From Bacillota bacterium (GTDB lineage: Bacteria > Bacillota > Clostridia > Acetivibrionales > DTU013), in contig JAEXNT010000035.1 of NCBI GenBank assembly GCA_023439545.1, positions 1-20,127 of the forward strand: a stretch of 20,127 bases of DNA. The letters are read 5' to 3'. Positions 15,818 to 20,127 of the stretch are shown in pieces. Below the pieces are notes generated by a model, which was given only the letters and a program-made list of their open reading frames with translations, ran no database searches and was not told the DNA's origin. The stretch's first letter is position 1; each line of letters starts with the position of its first letter. A program made the position numbers and the translations under genes.

Positions 15818-16735
15818 TCAATCGATCTCTTCCAGATTGAACGGGGTCTCCTGGTAAACGTAATAATTGAGCCAATTTGCGTAAAGCAGGTTGCCGTGGG
15901 CGCGCCAGTTTACCATCGGCGGCTTTGAAGGGTCGTCGTCCGGGAAATAGTTTCTCGGTATCTTCGGCCCGAGGCCTTTACCCAGATCCCTGTCATATTC
16001 CGATTTAAGCGACAGCGGATCATATTCCGAATGTCCTGTAACGAATATCTGTCTGCCCTTCAGTGCTGAAACGATGTATACTCCGGCCTCATCCGATTCG
16101 GCCAGGATATTGAGCTCAGGCGCCTTTTCGATATCCTCGCGGCGCACCTCGGTGTGCCTCGAATGCGGGGCGTAGAACCTTTCGTCGAAGCCCCTCATCA
16201 GCATTACGTTCTGTTTTATCACCCTGTGTTCGAACACGCCGGACATCTTTTCCGGGATGGGATATTTGGGGATGCCGTAGTGATGGTACAAACCCGCCTG
16301 CGCTCCCCAGCAGATGTGGAACGTCGAATACACGTGATGCAGGCTCCAGTCCATTATTTCCTTGAGCTCGTCCCAGTAGTTAACTTCCTCGAACGGCATC
16401 TGTTCAACCGGCGCCCCTGTAATTATAAGGCCGTCGAATTTTCTATCCCTGACCTCGCTGAAGGTATTGTAAAATTTGAGCAGGTGCTCTTCGGGTGTAT
16501 TTTTCGATATATGGGTTTCAGGGTGCAGGAAGGTCACATCCACCTGAATCGGCGTATTACCGATCATCCTGAGCAGCTGCGTCTCGGTTTCTATCTTGGT
16601 AGGCATCAGGTTCAGCAGAGCGATGCTAAGGGGCCTGATATCCTGTCTTTCAGCCCTTGCCTCGGACATTACGAATATATTTTCTCCGGACAGCACCTCT
16701 GCTGCCGGCAAGCTGTCAGGAATTTTTATCGGCAT
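15818..16735 (-). CDS. metA: homoserine O-acetyltransferase, MetA family
   Basis: A 305-residue enzyme that acylates L-homoserine in the first committed step of methionine synthesis, in the cytoplasm. The active-site Cys142 is in FHICWGAQAG, and the His/Glu pair of the triad is in TGHSEYD. Residue 111 is Glu (GAPVEQMPF). In the MetA family, Glu111 as in Bacillus cereus goes with acetyl-CoA, and Gly at that place with succinyl-CoA, so this enzyme should make O-acetylhomoserine. The frame is open to 16918, but the ATG at 16735 gives the usual MPIKIP start and length and has AAAGGTG upstream. The promoter is at 16785-16813. No SAM riboswitch or T-box fits in its leader of about 45 bases. It stands alone without other methionine genes. 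Confidence 0.94.
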   Translation of the reverse strand: MPIKIPDSLPAAEVLSGENIFVMSEARAERQDIRPLSIALLNLMPTKIETETQLLRMIGNTPIQVDVTFLHPETHISKNTPEEHLLKFYNTFSEVRDRKFDGLIITGAPVEQMPFEEVNYWDELKEIMDWSLHHVYSTFHICWGAQAGLYHHYGIPKYPIPEKMSGVFEHRVIKQNVMLMRGFDERFYAPHSRHTEVRREDIEKAPELNILAESDEAGVYIVSALKGRQIFVTGHSEYDPLSLKSEYDRDLGKGLGPKIPRNYFPDDDPSKPPMVNWRAHGNLLYANWLNYYVYQETPFNLEEID

Positions 16736-16784
16736 ATTTTCACACCTTTCAAGGGACTTAAGACCGCATTTATTTGATTTTTGT

Positions 16785-16822
16785 ATTATACCATAATGAT
16801 GAAACGCTGTACAATATACAGC
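16785..16822 (-). promoter_or_regulatory. metA promoter with a dyad over the -35 element
   Basis: On the minus strand, TGTACA (16813-16808) and TATAAT (16790-16785) are 17 bp apart with an extended TGG before the -10. GCTGTA (16806-16811) and TACAGC (16817-16822) form an inverted repeat around CAATA that covers the -35, a candidate repressor site. The 12-mer GCTGTACAATAT here also occurs in the GH94 promoter on the other strand. Confidence 0.65.
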
Positions 16823-16845
16823 CTTTGTTCCCGCAGAAGGCATAC

Positions 16846-16861
16846 TCGACAGGCCTGTCGA
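16846..16861. repeat. perfect 16-bp palindrome upstream of metA
   Basis: TCGACAGGCCTGTCGA is a perfect palindrome with no central gap. It lies between the end of the YhfC-like gene and the metA promoter, about 35 bp upstream of the metA -35. A gapless palindrome suits a dimeric protein site better than an RNA hairpin. Confidence 0.6.
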
Positions 16862-16894
16862 AGTTGAATTGCTGCAGTCGATAGGCAGGTGCGA

Positions 16895-16924
16895 CCCGGT
16901 ATGCAAATTCGCAACCAAACCGGG
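16895..16924. repeat. inverted repeat after the YhfC-like gene
   Basis: CCCGGT (16895-16900) and ACCGGG (16919-16924) form a 6-bp stem with an 18-base loop, just past the stop of the minus-strand gene at 16933. There is no T-run, so its use as a terminator is doubtful. Confidence 0.4.
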
Positions 16925-16932
16925 CTAGCAGG

Positions 16933-17766
16933 TTATTTCACTCTTGGAGCTAAAGGTGTAACCAGATCGGGCTTTTTGTATGTTTTGAAAGCTGCGACGG
17001 CAATTATTACTGTCATGACAAGCACTATGCCTTCGAGCAGCAGCATGCTCTGTATATAGCTCCGCTGGAACATGACCGCCACAAAGTCGACGCCGGCATG
17101 CAGCATAATGGCGAGCAGGTAGTAAAGCCATTTTCTTTCCGTAACGGCCTTTAATACGAACAGAGAGAGCGATACCTGCAGAACCAGCGCTACAACGCGT
17201 TCTATGCCGGACAGAAGGAATACGTAGGGTTGTGTCTGGGTCAGGGCCGCCATGATTGTGTTGAACGACTCGAGCTGCTGGCTGTTCATTGCCGCGGTAT
17301 ACCCGTTGAGCGCTCCCGTATTTATCATGATCGCAACTACTATACTGCTGATTGCAGAAAGCCCGCTGATCAAAAGAGCTTCGACTCCGCCATGGCCAAG
17401 TCCATACGATATGCCCGTATCACGGCTTTCATTTTCACCGGTGCGGATAATGAATTTAAATCCAAGTAATCTTGCCGTTTCCTCAAAAATGCCCGCAGCA
17501 AACGCTCCATAGAGCGCATATACCAGAGGATTCCGGTAAATTGCCGCTTTTGTCGGATCAGCCCCAAGCACGAACGAGTGCATTATTCTTTCCAGTATCA
17601 TTACGAAAATAATGAATAGAACAGCACCGGAGAGCATGGCCTTCCAGTTCATTCTCTTCTTTACACCCATGAAGATGATCAGTCCGATCGGAACAAAAAC
17701 AGATAATAGTGCCGCAACGGACATGCATATGATGGAAAGAGTGCTCACATTCTGAATACTCTGCAT
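16933..17766 (-). CDS. YhfC-family predicted intramembrane metalloprotease
   Basis: A 277-residue membrane protein with about seven hydrophobic segments. The conserved motifs of the YhfC family, related to CAAX-type intramembrane proteases, are visible: EETARLLGF at residues 95-103, GLGHGGVEAL at 122-131 and HAGVDF near 227-232. In such enzymes the Glu-Glu and His residues bind a metal and cut within the membrane; the substrate here is unknown. The start at 17766 is supported by GGAGGT 8 bases upstream. A TATAAT lies on the minus strand at 17823-17818. The gene stands alone between metA and the GH127 gene, and context gives no partner. The function is inferred from family motifs. Confidence 0.8.
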   Translation of the reverse strand: MQSIQNVSTLSIICMSVAALLSVFVPIGLIIFMGVKKRMNWKAMLSGAVLFIIFVMILERIMHSFVLGADPTKAAIYRNPLVYALYGAFAAGIFEETARLLGFKFIIRTGENESRDTGISYGLGHGGVEALLISGLSAISSIVVAIMINTGALNGYTAAMNSQQLESFNTIMAALTQTQPYVFLLSGIERVVALVLQVSLSLFVLKAVTERKWLYYLLAIMLHAGVDFVAVMFQRSYIQSMLLLEGIVLVMTVIIAVAAFKTYKKPDLVTPLAPRVK

Positions 17767-17852
17767 TTGTCAGACCTCCAATAGATATATCGGCAACGAT
17801 TGGTTACCGCCATGCTGATTATACTACATCTTATACGGGGACGCTATCAGCT
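17767..17852 (-). promoter_or_regulatory. gap between the GH127 and YhfC-like genes
   Basis: Minus-strand TATAAT (17823-17818) is the likely -10 for the YhfC-like gene; no good -35 is seen. GCTGAT (17814-17819) and ATCAGC (17846-17851) form an inverted repeat with a 26-base loop that spans this promoter and ends at the GH127 stop. I find no clear terminator for the GH127 gene. Confidence 0.4.
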
Positions 17853-19838
17853 TTATTTTTTGAGCCTGCACCAAACCTGCATCTCTCCAGGCCCCCGGTT
17901 TGCCCACAGATGATACGGTATTGCCCTGAACAGGAATTCCTGTTCCTGTTCCCTGGCCAGAGGTCGGTACAGCGTGTTATCCCATCCGCTGCGCGCCGTG
18001 CGGAAGGCGGACCCGGAAACTACTACGGCCCCATTGAGAAAATCGGGATCGAAACAGTACATCAGCTTTTCATCCGGATTTATCTCAATACCGGACAGCT
18101 CCTTGCCATTGTCAGCCTCCTCGAGGCAGTAAACGAGAGGACCCCGCTGTATGGCAACCCTGCCCGCGTTTTCGCGCACATTCGGGTTGGACTGGATAAG
18201 AACAGGTTCCATGGGCAGATCCAAAACCACCTTGTCTCCCGCTTTCCAGTATCTTTTTACAGAGGCGTATCCGTTTCCTGCGGCGGTATCGATCGCAGTC
18301 CGTCCGCCGTTCACCTGCAAAGAGGCGCCGGAGCACCAGCCCGGTATGCGCAGGGCCAGCGTGAATTCACTGTCCGGCGCCTTTTCGAGCGTAATCGTTA
18401 TTTTCCCTTCCCATGGGTAGGAGGTCTCCTGTACTATTTCCGCCTCCCCGCCGCATATGGCGATCTTCGCTTTACTGCCGATGAACAGGTTGACATAGAC
18501 CGTTTCACCGCTGCTAGTATAAATATAGCTTCCCAGCGACGCCAAAAGTCTCGACAGATTCGGCGGGCAGCAGGCGCAGCCGTACCACTTCTGCCTGACA
18601 GGCTTTACATGCCGCTTTCCCGGATCCTTGCAGCATGCTTCGGGCAGCACCTCCAGCGGGTTCACATAGAAAAAGCTCCTGCCTTCCCGACCCATACCGC
18701 TCAATACCGAGTTGTAGAGCGCGCGCTCCATAACATCCGCATACTCGCCCAGAGGCGTTATCTTCAGCATCCTCTGCGCAAAAAATACGAGGCCGATCGA
18801 AGCGCAGGTTTCCTGATATGCGGTATCATTGGGAAGGTCATAGTCGAAACTGAAAGCCTCGCCATGATGAGTCGAGCCTATGCCTCCCGTTATATACATC
18901 CGCTTTGTTGCGATACTTTCCCACAATGTCCGGCAGGCCCTTTTCAGGCCATCGTCCCCTGTCTCGGCGGCAATATCCGCCATCGCCGAGTACAGGTAGA
19001 CCGCTCTCACGGCATGGCCGACGGCGTCCTTCTGGCTGCGCACCGGTTCATGCGCCTGGTTGTAGGAAAGATCAGGCTCGGGCGTTATGCATTTCTGCCA
19101 GTGCGATATTCCTCCCCGCTTTTCCCACTCCCGGATGAAGAAGCTCGGCTTCTGACCGCGCTCATTTATGAAATAGCAAGCCAGCTTTAGATACTTTTCA
19201 TTCCCTGTAGTCTTATATAGCTTGTACAGCGCCAGCTCAACCTCCTCATGACCGTCGTACCCCCTGAGCTTGCCCGGCTCCGAACCGAATACAGAATCTA
19301 TATGGTCCGCATAACGGCACATTATATCGAGCAGCTTCCTTTTCCCCGTTCCCTCATAGTAAGCGACGGCCGCCTCCATCATGTGCCCGGCGCAGTACAG
19401 CTCATGGCATTCCAGCAGGTTCGTCCAGCGCTTTCCCGGCTCCTTTACCGTAAAATATGTATTCAAATAGCCATCCGGCTGCTGAGCCCTGCCTATTATA
19501 TCTATCATCCCGTCGGCTGCCTTTTCGAGCTCGGGATCGGGCCGCACTGCGAGGCTGTAACCCACGGCTTCCAACCATTTGGCAACATCGCTGTCCTGGA
19601 ATACAAGGCCTCCGAAGCTTCCTTCCGCTTCACCGGCTGCAATCCTGAAATTCCTGACAGCGTAGCTTGGCTCCGCATCGGGGACCCTATCGTTCAGCGC
19701 TTCCCACTGGTTCGGTATCACAGTATCCAGGACCAGATCGGTGTATTTCTTCCAGAATCCGTCGGTGATACCGACATAGCTGAGCTTCGGGCTCCCGGCT
19801 TTGTCTGCAGCCCTGTTTTCAACTCCTGAATTTTTCAT
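17853..19838 (-). CDS. GH127 beta-L-arabinofuranosidase
   Basis: A 661-residue glycoside hydrolase of family 127, which removes beta-L-arabinofuranosyl residues from oligosaccharides or glycans. The zinc-bound catalytic centre known from the bifidobacterial enzyme HypBA1 (Glu338, Cys340, Cys417, Cys418) is present as Glu343 and Cys345 in AYQETCAS and Cys423/Cys424 in CACCPPNLSRLL. The N-terminal (alpha/alpha) barrel has ITDGFWKKYTDLV and LLECHELYCAGHMMEAA, followed by C-terminal beta-sandwich domains (IPGWCSGASLQVNG, VAIQRGPLVYCLE). There is no signal peptide, so it is probably cytoplasmic. The ATG at 19838 has AGGAG about 8 bases upstream; the open frame extends to 19883 without a better site. 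Its relation to the GH31 and GH94 genes suggests hemicellulose breakdown. Confidence 0.93.
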   Translation of the reverse strand: MKNSGVENRAADKAGSPKLSYVGITDGFWKKYTDLVLDTVIPNQWEALNDRVPDAEPSYAVRNFRIAAGEAEGSFGGLVFQDSDVAKWLEAVGYSLAVRPDPELEKAADGMIDIIGRAQQPDGYLNTYFTVKEPGKRWTNLLECHELYCAGHMMEAAVAYYEGTGKRKLLDIMCRYADHIDSVFGSEPGKLRGYDGHEEVELALYKLYKTTGNEKYLKLACYFINERGQKPSFFIREWEKRGGISHWQKCITPEPDLSYNQAHEPVRSQKDAVGHAVRAVYLYSAMADIAAETGDDGLKRACRTLWESIATKRMYITGGIGSTHHGEAFSFDYDLPNDTAYQETCASIGLVFFAQRMLKITPLGEYADVMERALYNSVLSGMGREGRSFFYVNPLEVLPEACCKDPGKRHVKPVRQKWYGCACCPPNLSRLLASLGSYIYTSSGETVYVNLFIGSKAKIAICGGEAEIVQETSYPWEGKITITLEKAPDSEFTLALRIPGWCSGASLQVNGGRTAIDTAAGNGYASVKRYWKAGDKVVLDLPMEPVLIQSNPNVRENAGRVAIQRGPLVYCLEEADNGKELSGIEINPDEKLMYCFDPDFLNGAVVVSGSAFRTARSGWDNTLYRPLAREQEQEFLFRAIPYHLWANRGPGEMQVWCRLKK

Positions 19839-20002
19839 GCCTTTTCTCCTATTATTAAAACATTTTGTAGCGGACCCCTGCAAATTTATTCATGTTTTCC
19901 TAATAATACGATACTGCAATAAATGTAAAAATAAAAGCAAAATGTGATGGGAAAGTTCCGTCTGATTAGGCTAGAATAATCTATAGTTATGATTCAGCAA
20001 AT
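19839..20002. promoter_or_regulatory. gap between the GH127 gene and the repeat array
   Basis: This AT-rich stretch should hold the GH127 promoter on the minus strand. The best candidate is TTTACA followed 18 bp later by TATTAG, a poor match. On the plus strand, TAGAAT at 19972-19977 is a possible -10 for the repeat array but has no good -35. No small gene was found. Confidence 0.35.
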
Positions 20003-20127
20003 CAAGGAGGATGTTTAGCGCCCTTATGGCGCGGATTTCCTTTAAAACATTCAAGGAGGATGTTTAGCGCCCTTATGGCGCGGATTTCCTTTAAAACATT
20101 CAAGGAGGTTGTTTAGCGCCCTTATGG
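20003..20127 (+). repeat. tandem array of 49-bp hairpin repeats, running off the window
   Basis: Copies start at 20003, 20052 and 20101 with an exact 49-bp period. Copies 1 and 2 are identical, and copy 3 is cut by the window end after 27 bases and differs at one position (TTG for ATG). Each unit holds AAGGAGG, then the hairpin GCGCC-CTTAT-GGCGC (20018-20032; 20067-20081), then TTTCCTTTAAAACATT. At the unit junction AAACAT (20045-20050) pairs with ATGTTT (20060-20065), leaving AAGGAGG in a 9-base loop. The period is not a multiple of three and frames close within about 20 codons, so it is not one repetitive protein. There are no differing spacers, so it is not CRISPR. Confidence 0.9.

Noticed and set aside
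16736..16784. SAM riboswitch or T-box ahead of metA
   Set aside because: The leader predicted from the extended -10 promoter is only about 45 bases and lacks the conserved elements of either.
16736..16918. N-terminal extension of MetA to 16918
   Set aside because: It would include the promoter and dyad, and the family starts at MPIKIP (16735).
17910..19190. Long open frame of 426 codons on the plus strand
   Set aside because: It is exactly antisense to the GH127 gene, whose catalytic motifs are intact. No ribosome binding site or recognisable domain supports it.
20003..20127. CRISPR array
   Set aside because: The 49-bp units follow one another directly with the same sequence throughout; there are no variable spacers and no cas genes in the window.

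Overview
The window looks like the chromosome of a plant-polysaccharide-degrading member of the Clostridia (Bacillota). This is an inference: the genes have strong GGAGG-type ribosome binding sites, the promoters are consensus sigma-A or extended -10 types, a very large protein carries S-layer homology (SLH) domains, and the enzymes (GH31, GH94, GH127, acetyl-type MetA, YhfC) resemble clostridial or related Bacillota families. No rRNA, tRNA or CRISPR array was seen.

Layout. Positions 1-243 hold the last 26 codons of an unidentified gene and three 16-bp dyad repeats. Positions 244-2195 are a complete IS1634-type insertion sequence, more AT-rich than its surroundings. Positions 2258-5666 carry a YicI-type GH31 alpha-xylosidase (minus strand) and a divergent AraC-family regulator sharing one promoter region. 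Positions 5762-5962 hold a 35-residue hydrophobic peptide with a strong but apparently occluded ribosome binding site and a possible antisense promoter, a candidate type I toxin locus. Positions 5986-8783 (minus) form a GNAT acetyltransferase / GH94 disaccharide phosphorylase operon. A decayed plus-strand gene follows (8986-9511), with an internal deletion and frameshift but an apparently intact promoter. Positions 9728-15703 encode a 1991-residue secreted multidomain SLH surface protein ending at a strong terminator. Then come three minus-strand genes: MetA (acetyl-type homoserine acyltransferase), a YhfC-like intramembrane metalloprotease, and a GH127 beta-L-arabinofuranosidase. The window ends inside an array of 49-bp tandem repeats (20003-20127) that folds into paired hairpins.

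Working together. GH31, GH94 and GH127 have no visible signal peptides and probably act in the cytoplasm on imported oligosaccharides: alpha-xylosyl removal, L-arabinofuranosyl removal, and phosphorolysis of a beta-glucosyl disaccharide. That fits breakdown of xyloglucan or arabinoxylan fragments, but no transporter lies in the window and the exact substrates cannot be read from sequence. The AraC protein is the obvious candidate regulator of GH31. The SLH protein would be anchored to the outside of the cell wall and may bind polymers or other cells.

The two most unusual signals are the 49-bp hairpin array, whose junction hairpin loops display AAGGAGG, and the small-peptide locus with its mutually exclusive leader structures.
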